Source: Cladobotryum mycophilum (lineage: Eukaryota > Ascomycota > Sordariomycetes > Hypocreales > Hypocreaceae). Taken from it: 64,000 nt of DNA. The stretch's first letter is position 1. Every line of letters starts with the position of its first letter. The stretch spans positions 4,712,001-4,776,000 of the forward strand of contig CM071590.1 of assembly GCA_036429605.1 (NCBI GenBank), given 5' to 3'. Below the pieces are notes generated by a model, which saw only the letters and a list, made by a program, of their open reading frames with translations, searched no databases and was not told where the DNA came from. The position numbers were made by a program, and so were the translations under genes. Shown here one piece after another: positions 49,414-59,911 of this stretch.

Positions 49414-50525
49414 ATAAAAAAGAGTCCCTGAAGGGCAGTGGAGAGTGGAAACGACTAAGCGTGTGCTTGAAGATGCAAAAGTGGTTGAGAGGACTGTAAA
49501 AATGACTGGTCCGCGGGAGGGGATCGCAGAAGCAGAAAAATTTACAGTCTCGGGAGGGGCGTGCGAGTTGTGTGTGTGTGTGCGTGTGTGTGCGCTCGTT
49601 CCCTGGTTCGGAGGTGGTGAGGGGTTCGTTATCGTGGCTGCTGCGAGGTGGGCAATATGGAAGGAGGGAAAACTGATCGCGGGGTCGCTTCTTTGGAGGC
49701 TAGAAATAAAGTACCTAAATTAACGAATTTGGCGTCATTATCAGTTCTGAAAAACATTGACCGGGGAAGAAGAGGAGTAAATTAAAGACCGGGGTGTGTT
49801 CTAGACGAAGGACAGGGAAGAATATTAACAAATTGGGAGAGAAAAAATTACCTTGTGCGTCTAACACACGAAACATGCAGCAGTGGCGGTGATGGCAGCA
49901 AAAAGGTGGAAACGAACAGACAGGCAGACAGGCGGGCTGTATAAACAACAAAAAACAGAAAGAGAAAAAAAGCCAGGGGATCTAGAAATCGGTGAGCTTC
50001 TTTTTTTGGTCCAAGTGATCCTTTTTTTTTAATTCCTTTGAAGGAAGGGCTTTTTGGTTGATTCGTCAGACTGAGCACCGGAAGAGGAGGGGAGAGAGCG
50101 CGGGATAAAATGTGGGCTGGCGGAATGCAAGGTAAAACGGTGTTAAAACGGGTTAACGGCTTTTCTTCTTCTTTTTCGACTTACAAAAAAAAGGGTCAGG
50201 TTTCAATTTTTTTTTTGGCTGTTCGATGAGGCGATTCCCGCGAGTTGGCGGAGCTGTCGCTGCTATAATAATAGATAACCTTTTTGGAAATTTGTCAAGT
50301 CCTTGCCGTCGACGTCACTGGCTATGGGTGGAAGATGGATGCTCTTGCTGGCTGGTTCCTTTTCAAAAAAAAAAAAGGCTGAGTGAGACAACACAATCGC
50401 AACGCACTGTTCCAATTAATTCTCTTCAACGGCGCCGTTGACTAGATTTCTTTCCTTTTTCCCCGTTGAATCAAGTTGGGCCACCGTTGAAGCCGGACGG
50501 ATAGCTTCGTCTTAGCTCACAAGAA
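49340..50525. promoter_or_regulatory. Divergent promoter region with GT microsatellite
   Basis: Lies between the DUF8035-type gene (-) and the small membrane protein gene (+). It includes a TG dinucleotide repeat at 49382-49412, close to the ATG of the DUF8035-type gene and therefore probably in its leader. A second, imperfect TG stretch lies near 49570-49590, followed by several A/T homopolymers. No coding frame is credible. Confidence 0.5.
49382..49412. repeat. TG dinucleotide repeat
   Basis: About 15 tandem TG units, 43 nt upstream of the start codon of the DUF8035-type gene. Confidence 0.93.
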
Positions 50526-50757
50526 ATGACGTCGATTGGGAGAGTTGGTTGCCACCGCGCCAGACACAGTCAATAAGTTGTTGTTGTTGGCCGGGCGTAT
50601 GAATGTCATGCAGAAACAGGCAGAACTGCTGTGGAAGTTTCCTCAAGCAGCAGAATTGGTCGGTGCTCAAAACCGAATGAATATGTTCGTTGGGATGGTG
50701 ATGGGGTTTGCCCTTTTGCCACTGGTTCGTCAGGTGGTGAGCATGGACATGGGTTGA
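50526..50757 (+). CDS. Small putative membrane protein, start region in conflict
   Basis: A 73-codon frame runs from a TTG at 50536 to the stop at 50757. It reads like a real protein: an amphipathic part (ELVATAPDTVNKLLLLAGRM, then QKQAELLWKFPQAAELVGAQ) followed by one predicted transmembrane segment (MNMFVGMVMGFALLPLVRQV). The only nearby ATG (50526) is in another frame and its reading stops early, and an in-frame TGA lies at 50527. Dropping one base between the two would give MTSIGELVATAP. A missed splice site, a non-ATG start or a base-call error could each explain this. A mitochondrial or ER membrane location is possible, but I do not recognise the family. Confidence 0.5.
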
Positions 50758-52684
50758 AATATAACACTTCCCTTCCGCAACAACAACACGCTCAGTGGTT
50801 TATTTACCTATCGTGTGTCACTGCAGATTAACTGACAGTTGTGTTTGATTTGCTATCGGCAGTTGCCGGTTGGTGGGGGGGGGTTGGAAGGGTCGCTCTC
50901 AAAAAAAAAATTCTATTCTTGCTATGTTGCATCTGCCGTCGCGAAGATGAGTGGTGGAAATAACCAAATAGTTACGAGTGGATGCATGAGTGAGAAATGC
51001 TCGTGTGCTTGCTCTGCTTGTACGTTCCTGTCAAGACAAAACGATGATGAATGATAGGAAAGATAACAGACCATGGCTACTGGCGAACACCCACCTTTTT
51101 GAGCAAAACAAGGCAACCAAAGGGAAAGAAAAGAAAAAACTCTAGGACCGAGAGACTCCAAGGACAACCACTCCACTCCACTATCGTGGCGACCTACGCA
51201 CACGGCAATTCCCAACACATTCAATCCCTGCCAAGCGTCCCTCGAGGCGGCCGTTTTCCCTCGTCGCTGTCTCTCTTTGACACCCACCAATCCCGTCTCC
51301 CATCACCTGATGAAGCATTTGAGTGGACAAGTTACGTATACACAATTGCAGGTTGGGCTCCCACCACCCTTGGCCGCTTCTGCCCAACCTGACAAGGGTG
51401 AGACCAAGGTGACAAAAACAGCCTTCGGCTTTATACTCGTGTGTTTCAAGTTTGACACCAGGATTCAGCAGCTCATGGTAGTCCCTCTTTCGTCCAGTTT
51501 GCCTTGGCGAAGTCCGTATGCCAGTACCTCGCAGTTTCGCCGAGGAACCTACAGGAACCAATGCGTGAACACACACACACACACACACCACTTCCTGCAC
51601 AATATATCATCATTTTCATGATATCACGGTGATGAAGTACTCCCCACAATCCCATATCACCAGCATCGACCATCGTCATTAGATACGTTGTTGCATATCG
51701 ACTCTCTTAGCACGGGATTGTACGTTCGTGCCCGTTATGCATGTGTCCCTTGCCTGCATGCATAACCGGTACACGATCCTCCCTCTCCCGGCATACTCAA
51801 CTAGTTTGAATCCAAGCCTTATGACGTGTGAAAGCATAGACTTTTTTGCTATCCAGAAGCTAACGAGATGGTTACTTTGAATATCCATCCTTGTTCCTTG
51901 ACTCAATACTTGGCCCGTTCCTTGCCATATACTACGGCGCCTTGGAAAAGTCGCCATGCCCCGTTGACGCCCAATGCAGCCCCCTTCCCACAGAAAATTA
52001 AGCGCCATCAGGCATATACGGGGTTCGCGTAAATACAGCTTCGCCATTCTCAGCCATCGCTGTCCTAAGCGCCAGCCTTGCTTGTGCTGACGGGTTCAGT
52101 CGGCTGTGGTGCACAAAGTCGTCTAATAGCTACCCAGAAACCAAAAGAAAATACAATGCCTCGTAGAGTGCCTCGCATATTGACATGAGAATCGAATTGC
52201 CACGCATCTTGAGAGCCAATTATTATGATAATACGAGTCAATGCAGGTAAGACACCTGTTAGACGTTCTGGCATATCCTTGGTAATATTAGAATGCAACA
52301 TCCAGTCCGTTACAGACAAAACACCATGATCCTATTTCCGCATACTACCACCAATTCATCCGAATATGCACCCTTATCAGGAGGAGCGTTATCTGGACAG
52401 GTAGCGTCATCTTTACGTCTTTACGTGTAAACATCCTAACTTGACTCCCTCCATACAGATCTCGGACATATCCGTGTTGGGGAACACACAGCATTCAACT
52501 TATGTGATAATATTCAACCAACATACTAATCTGGGGTGAGCGGCAGAGCTCCATAATTGATGATAATAATATATTTGATTCCACCAACTGATTACAAAAG
52601 TCTCATTCGCATAACTCGTCAAAATTCATTCAGCTCCCGCAAGTACCAGCGGTGTAGATTCATGACTTGGCGTCATCCTGCATC
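50758..52684. other. Intergenic region, no supported gene
   Basis: 1.9 kb convergent between the small membrane protein gene (+) and bleomycin hydrolase (-). It contains an AC repeat at 51569-51588 and several runs of A or G. Frames such as 51181-51600 (-) and 51679-52047 (-) have no recognisable domain. Confidence 0.5.
51569..51588. repeat. AC dinucleotide repeat
   Basis: Ten tandem AC units in intergenic DNA. Confidence 0.9.
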
Positions 52685-54269
52685 TTAAGCCAACGATCCC
52701 ATTGGGTCCCAAAGGGGTAGGACAATGGGATCTTGCTTCAGCACGTCTCTCACCTCCTTGGTGCAGAAGCGCGGGTCCACAACGGCCTGGTAAACAAATT
52801 GGTCCATCCAGGCATCGCTCATGACGAACCATCCCTCTTCACCGGCCGTCGTTCCCCAGCTGTTTTGGACTCTCCAGCGAATGGGCTTGCCGGTCTTCTC
52901 GTCCAAATGGACAGCTGTCAAGACCATGGCGTGTGTCATTTGACTTTCACCTGTCATGAGCCGTTCCGTTTTGCTCATGCCCAACAGGCTCGTATTGATA
53001 CCAGCCTCATAGTCAAAGAGGTCTAAATCCATAATACCGGACACCTTGTCGCTAAATTTGCCCACATCACTGCCGAAGAAAATTGGCAGTCCAGCCTTGA
53101 GCATCTTGATGCAAGAAGACTTGAGAGTTTCAATGTCAACGTTGACGTAGCTAATGCCACGGCCCCCAACAATGTTTCCAAGTCGGGAAACTGTAAGTTT
53201 CTTCAGTGGTTCATGACGAGGGTCATGGACCAGCGAGATCATGCTCTCAATAACAGTAGAGTTGACCTTGAATTCGGAGCTGTAAATATCCTTGGAGAAA
53301 TCCTTTGGCGTGGCATTAAGCTCGTGCACCTTGCCATCCTTATCAACATATTGCCAGTTGAAATTGGTGTTCGGTTTAGGGGGAGGACCCAAAAGCAAAG
53401 TCATGATCAAGGAGATCTCCTGGATCATGGCAGCTTTGGCACTGGAAAGAGCCGAGGGTGAGAGTGTCTTCCGGTTGGACAGCTTTCGGAGCTTCAGCGC
53501 AAACTCACGCAGCTTAGTCTTGACGAGGCTGTTGAGGACGCTCGAATTCATAGCGTTCCAGCTATCTGGGTAGATGGCCTGTGGGACAAGACCATACTTT
53601 TCAACCAGGTTGTACACCATATCCCACTGGCCGCCATCGCTGACAATATCACCCAGCAAAGTCTGGACAATGCGGCTGTCAAGGTCCTCGTGAGCTGTGT
53701 CAATGATTTGCTCGAGGAACCAGTTGGACTTCTCCAGCTTGTCCCAGTAGAAGAGATAGGCCTGTGAAAGCTCAAACGATTCAAGGTTATAACGCTTCAT
53801 GAGTGCAACCCGAAAGACATTGGTCGAGGCGAAGAGCCAGCATCGTCCACTGGACCGCTGGTTGGTAATCGGGCCTCCCTCAAAGGGAATCTTGACATTG
53901 AAGACCTGCTTGTCGACAATCTTGGTTGCACGGGATGTGAGAGCCTGCCTGGGATCGATGGAGCTAAAAGTATTGAGAGCAAGTCTAGTCGAGGCAATAT
54001 TAGCACCAATCGTCCTACCTCAGCTTGGATGGCTTACTGTTTACTCACTTATTCTTGGGATCTTTCAGGACATTATCGAGCCAGATTTCAAGCGCAGAGA
54101 CGGGGATTCCCTCTGGCTGTCGAAGGATTGGAACATAGGCAGCCTTTTCGCTATCGCCGTTAATCTCAACAAACTCTTCATCATCTTCAAGGCTCAGGTT
54201 GCGGAGACGTTCCAAAACAGCCTTTTCGTGAGCGATAGCCGCCGCGTTCTTGGATTGTTGGCCGCCCAT
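52685..54269 (-). CDS. Bleomycin hydrolase (peptidase C1B, Blh1/Lap3-like)
   Basis: Exon 1 is 54269-54049 and exon 2 is 53984-52685. The 64-nt intron (54048-53985) has GTGAGT and CTAG; 506 aa. The papain-type triad is complete: Cys122 in SSGRCWLFA, His425 in MTHAMVL and Asn448 in VQNSWG. The N-terminus (MGGQQSKN) has glycine at position 2, a possible N-myristoylation site. The C-terminus LPLWDPMGSLA matches the family's conserved tail, which in yeast lies in the active-site cleft of the hexamer and is trimmed by one residue to give aminopeptidase behaviour. The enzyme degrades peptides, hydrolyses homocysteine thiolactone and inactivates bleomycin in the cytosol. The length is normal and the frame is intact. 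Confidence 0.95.
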
Positions 54270-55226
54270 TCTGTGATCTGTAATCTCAATGGGTCGTCTA
54301 CTTCTCGGGCGTTACTGCCTATCACCTGCACGAATTCGTCACGAGCGGGGAAAATGAAGTGATGATTCACAAACAAGAGTAGATGAACGAGCAATGGAAT
54401 GTTTAATGGAATGATGAAAGGAAGAGAGTTGAGTTTCAAAAGCAGCCAGGCAGGCGGTGGTGCTCGTAGATATGGCACCTTAGTGGTAGTAGTATGGGGT
54501 ACTAGATAGGTAGGTAGGAGACATGCAGGCCCAGCCCCTCTTGTTCCCCCCTCCCAACAATCACGAGCTCCGCCAGTCGCATTCCCGGGCAGCATGTTTA
54601 CGTTTACCGATTTAACATGTCGCTTACTAGAGGTGTGACATTCCCACGTAATACTACCTCTACATATCACACCACAGCGGTGATCACTGAGACATTTATA
54701 ACTATTATGACGTCTACAAAGCAAACAATGGACACAAACGGTCCATGTCGGCTGTAGAGAAGTCTGCATTTGAGTAGAGAACGCCGCATGCCACTCTACA
54801 AGCAAGTCGCATATGAGGATGCATCAACCACACGGAGGGGTCACCAGCTTCTACATCGGGGAAGGACGCATAGATAGCCAAATCATGCACAACGATAAGA
54901 GAGCAATGACGTGACTGGCTATTGCGAATTCGCAAGACATAACAAGAAGCATCACGAGATATGAGAAGACACGGAACTTGAAAAATAAAACAATCTTAAT
55001 TACAGCCCAATGCATAGGTAATACCTATCTACTAGATTCCACGTTCAACTTCCCAATACATTCATCCCAACCTAAGCCTAACCAAAACAATCGCAATCAT
55101 ACAACCCAATGACACTAATTTCACATATGCATGAGCTTCATGACCATGGCTGAGCAAGGCCCAACGACCATGGCGTAAGACATCAGCACGTCAGGAGTGT
55201 TGATCGACTATACAACAAATCAATGT
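54270..55226. other. Intergenic region
   Basis: The promoter of bleomycin hydrolase and the 3' flank of HEX1, both on the minus strand. A 203-codon minus-strand frame (54194-54805) overlaps the hydrolase start in another frame and looks like chance translation. Confidence 0.5.
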
Positions 55227-56853
55227 TTACAGACGAGAGCCGTGGATGACCTTCAAGTCAACGGCGAGCTCGCGACCACCGTCATTGAGGACGAGGACGC
55301 GAACACTGCCGCGACCAGACTCGAAGGCACCCTTGAGACGGCGCCAGAGATCAGACTGCTCAATGACGGGGAGATCGGGCTTGACATCACCAGACTCGGT
55401 CATGGCAGTGATGGTGCCGCTGCCCATATCAAGGACACGGTACTGCTTGAAGACAGGGCCGAGCATGGACTGGACAATGACGCTAGGAGCGGGGTTGGAG
55501 ATGTTGGATGACTCCTCGTGAAGCTGCTTGGTGAAGAGATCAACGCCGAGGTAGCGGTACTGGCCAGTGGCAGAGGAGGTGGAAATGCGGATGACCTGGC
55601 AAGGACGACCCTGGAGCATCAAGAAGTCACCAAGACGGATGTGGTGGCATGGGATGCTGACAGTGTTGGCCAGGTATCCAGAAGGGGGGCACTTGAGGGT
55701 CCAGTGATGGTGATGTTCTCACGGATGTTCACATCGACGTGGTCGTTGTGGCCGTGGTGGCTAACACGATCAGCCAGCTTGTGGGCAGCATTGCGGATGC
55801 TACCGTGCTGGTGGTAGTGACCTGCAGTGAATTGGTTAGCTATGATATAGAGGCAGATAGGTATTGTGTAACTAACCGGCGTCGTCGTAGTAACCCATCT
55901 TGGGTTTTTTGGAGGGAGAAACACGAGTAGTTTCGACGGTGTTTTTGGTGACCTTAACTTCTTCCCGGAAAGATGGGCGAGAAGCTTGTGTGCTAACGGT
56001 TGTGAAGTCGTTAACCTGAACTTTGTCGGAGTGGTAACGAGGCTGGAAGACGGTAGGAGCAGCGACGTCTACAGCAGAGTTGTACTGAGGACCGTAGTGT
56101 TCGCGGTATTGGCGTTCAGCGACGTCAATAGGACTAACGTAAGGGTTGCGGGTAGAATCGACCTCGATGCGAGTGTTGGTGAACTCGGAAAGAGGATGTT
56201 CAGCGCGAGGTGCAGGACTAGAAGTAGTGGTTAGTGAAAGATTCCATTAGCTTGTCAAGGCGTTTCCGCGTCAACCAGGATGTGTGGGTCGTGTCCCCTG
56301 AGCAGGGGCGTGTAGATACGGTGACGAATATCAGTAGAGCAACCCCTGCTCAGCTGGCCAAGCCCATGTAATCAACTCCGCGTCTCTTGGTGGATACCAA
56401 TTTCCCAGTGACGCGCTCACATTGCATTGAGAGCGTGGCTGGCAAAATTGCGACCCAGAAAGAAGCGATTGGTGTGATTACAGACTCCATTGAATTGATT
56501 TGATGCAAAGAAACTGCTTGTAGCTGACTTACCGATATTCCTCCTTCACGAAAGTCTCAGAATGGACACCGGGACGGCGGTAGTGTTCCTCTTCACGCGT
56601 GATACGGACCTCTTCTTCGATGCGTTGCTCGCCTCGGTGAGGAAGGTCGGTGGTGACGGAGAAAGAAGAGTGTTGCCCTTCCCGTCCGGCTTGCTGTTCG
56701 GGAAGTTTGATCTCAACCTCCTTGTGGATGGTTGTAGTAGCGGTCTTCGATTCTGTGTCCTTATATGTGGACGGAAAGATGCTGAAGGGCACGGGAACGC
56801 GGGCTTCAAAGTCCAGGTTGGCGGCTTGCGCTGACGCGGGAGAATCTTCTCAT
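55227..56853 (-). CDS. hex1: HEX1, Woronin body major protein, with N-terminal extension and one frame break
   Basis: HEX1 self-assembles into the hexagonal crystal of the Woronin body, a peroxisome-derived plug that seals septal pores after wounding. The C-terminal exon (55821-55227) carries the eIF5A-like fold: PCHHIRLGD, LQGRPCQVIRIS, YLGVDLFTKQLHEES, MLGPVFKQYRVLDM and RVLVLNDGGREL, ending in the peroxisomal signal SRL. The conserved start MGYYDDAG is at 55898; exon 55898-55877 joins 55821 over a 55-nt intron (GTTAGT...CTGCAG). The short form is about 205 aa. The frame breaks at a run of six C on the coding strand (plus 55684-55689): one more C restores SAPPSGYLANTVSIPCHHIR. Upstream of MGYYDD the frame stays open through exon 56217-55877 and, over a 315-nt phase-compatible intron, through an exon ending at 56533, giving a long charged N-terminal extension. 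The only nearby ATG (56853) is one base out of frame with it. Confidence 0.92.
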
Positions 56854-59800
56854 ACAACCTTCCGTAGCACGAAAGGAAGATAAGAAGTCCTCAAGCTTTT
56901 GTGATAGAAACAAAAGTCGAAGAGTAAGGAAGAAAAGAGTAGAGGAATTGAAGGCCTCTTGGAGTCTTTTCTTTCTTGTCTTTGAAGTTCTGTTTCTGAG
57001 GCGGATTGAGGTTATTGGAAGATGAGGAATCGAGAGAAGAATCTGGCCGACGCACGATGGGGTTTTGAGGACGAAGACCAGATTGTGTCTGTCGCCCAAA
57101 CTTGTCCTGCTACGTGGACATTTGGCGTTACTCAGGTTGCTCAGGAGGCGCAGGAGGGTGAATCTAGCAGCTAGCCGTGTTTACCTGCCACCAGGAACAA
57201 GGGGGTTGTTGTTTATCCTCAACGAATGTGGTATAGTGCTGGTGCCAGCTCCACCTTCAGCCAACCTCCTCCTTGCAAGCTTCGTGAGCTTTGAATGAGC
57301 TCCCAGAGCTATCTGGTCCTCTCTGGCCTCTCATAGCCTCTGTTCGCGTCTCAGCGGCGTGTCAATGGCTTGTGCCTCCTCGGAGCTCCAAGTATGCGCT
57401 GCAACCCAGCGGTAAGCAAAGGACCCAAGCCCCCTCTCCACTGTCCAATGGCCTCCACCCCCTTTTTTTTTTTTTTCACCCCCAGCCTCCCTACCTTTTT
57501 GCCTGCCCCCTTGGCGCGGCTTGCTGATGATGACCGGTCAAGCCAATTTACGACAGGCTGCTTTTTCTTTCTTTCCATCCCCTTTGCGCCTATCCACAGC
57601 TGCAGCTCCGTAATATTATTGAGTGCCAATTTTTTCTTCTTTCTTACTCTTATTGCTTATTTGGTCTCTTGTCCCACCCCGTGGCTCACCCGACCCAAAA
57701 CCCGTACCCAATTCGCTGTCAGTCTCATGCCATGTGCGAGTAATGGATGGCTGCGGAAGGAAACGGACCTGAAGGCTGGGGCCGTTGAGGGGGATCTGCC
57801 TTGTTTGAACTCAATATGGCGCCACCGGAAAGTCTCTCTAGCAAATCATGGGGTTGGGTTGCATATGAGCTGATGGCGAGTTATCCATAGCACATCGGGC
57901 GTCCTTCGCCAACGTTATGCAAAGCGCCCACTTTGGCACCTACTTTGCTATTCTGGTACATGCAGTAGCCGCTGCGAAAAAGAGAGATGGCTGGGACTGC
58001 TACACTCGATCTCCCAGATTCTAGCCCATAGCTCGATGACTGGACATCGTCAATTCCGCAAGAGCTGCACCAAGACGATTGCAATTGGCCGATTATTGCC
58101 TTTCCCAGCCTGCTTGATTTTCCGTGTTGCTGTAAGAAAAGGATATTCCTTGACGCATGCAGTGTCCTTCACCCCGTATTGATATCGTGGAATCTCGCCA
58201 TTGGGCTACTTTGTCATCTGGATCACCGGCGGGCTCCTAATGCAACACATTCATTATTACGTAGATGCCTGGCTCCAACCATGTTGTAACACCGGATAAC
58301 CTGAGAATTGAGGCTGACACGCAGCACTCTTGGTTGGAATGCTGGGGGAAGGCTTGTTTCTCAGCGCAAACTGCTCTCGGTCCGCCGCCCACTTTTTTTT
58401 GGGGGGGGCACTCATTTCCCCCATCAGCCAGACAAATTGCAATTGCTTCTTCAATTGCCCAGTATTATCGTTGCTCAAACTTCAAATTGACTGAGCAGAT
58501 CTGTCCATTGCAACCAGTGTGAATTTAGACCCTCAGAAAGCATCACCTCGACCCATTGGAGCGACCCATAGCAGCCCTCTCGTACATGTAGTAATTGCTT
58601 GGCGCAAGAGATCTCGAACAAGCTTACTCCGTCCAGCTGGAACCTTCTCCTTGTTGCTGTGACAACATATACACTTTGTCTAGGCCATAATTGGGCATGG
58701 GTGGATACAGATCAACACCATCAGACGGCAGGCAAGGGAGGTCCGAGCTGCGACGCGTCTCACTCGCGGCTTGAGGGAGTGTGTTGCGGAAATGAGACGC
58801 GACAACCTCTCCGATTCGATTCAATGTTGGTACAAGTATATTAGCACTACAAGGTACTAGTTGCATGTGCCTCAGCCGAGGTGAAATATCAAAGGTGTCA
58901 TGTTGTTTCAGCCATTGCTGATGCTATAGCCGAGGGCATCAATGGAAATAGTATTTGCTATCATTGGACTGGTTTCTCAAGCAACAACTAGACTATACGG
59001 TGAATGACAGCTTGTCAGTTCCACAGCGCAATATCCGAGCTTGACGATATAGTCATGGTGACAGAAATACGAAGTACTTGGACGGAATTGACCATCGCCG
59101 TCAATTGGGCTTACAAGCAATCTGACCGAGGTTGGCTTCCAATGCTGCTCTCTGTACTCGCTCACTGAGGTGTTCGGGCATGAATCGTAGACGTGTCAAT
59201 ATTCAACAGCTAACCTGCAACTCCGCATTCCGAATCGCATACTTAATTTGCCATGGCTTAAGATATTTGCTTCAGCCACAAATAGAGGCTGTCTTTTGTA
59301 TAGTACCTATCCAATTACTGTTAAACTTGTCAGAGGAATGTAGGTTGCCTAAGGACGAAAGTATAGTACGGTGTGCTGCTATCAAACATCCATATGCAAG
59401 CCAATGCACTCCTCAGAGACTATTGATGTTAAATCAAAGCTACCCTAATGGTACTTGTCATTGATTACATACTGTAAAGTCGTAAACTGAGGTCGTGAAA
59501 TAGGAACATGGTGAGTATATCCTCTCTACTTGTAAGGTAGCAAGCACTCGGTGGTATCATGTCCTCTTGCATTGGATGGCGTTTTCATCATTGATGGAAT
59601 AACTATCACCCTGCAGCAATTCCTAGTCTTCAAAGGTCTCCCTGTTATTCTCATCTTCGACCTGAATTAGATTTCGATTGACTAATTCGGAAAGTAAGCA
59701 ATGTCAGCATTAATAGTTGAAAAGTCACGTGATGAAAAATGTCGTCACAGTTTTTGGTGGCCGAAGACTGCCCCGCGATGACCGTTTGCCCCACGTTGGC

Positions 59801-59911
59801 TTACCGATGATGGCCGTTTCGATATTCTAGAATCTTTGTGCCACACAAACCTTTTGTTGGAATAGTTAGAGGTTGTTTTTGTCTTGCCGGAGACAGAGCT
59901 GTGTATTCAAG
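56854..59911. promoter_or_regulatory. Divergent promoter region, HEX1 / Rqc2
   Basis: 3.1 kb. The HEX1 side is a CT-rich leader on the minus strand, as is usual for highly expressed fungal genes. The middle has poly-T runs near 57465-57476 and a T/G run near 58387-58407. The 167-codon frame 57370-57873 (+) is Pro/Phe-rich from pyrimidine tracts and unsupported. No RNA gene was recognised. Confidence 0.5.

Noticed and set aside
54194..54805. 203-codon minus-strand frame near bleomycin hydrolase
   Set aside because: Overlaps the hydrolase first exon in another frame, has a Cys/His-rich composition and no domain.
57370..57873. 167-codon frame with hydrophobic stretches (+)
   Set aside because: Phe and Pro runs come from poly-T and poly-C tracts in the DNA; no family resemblance.
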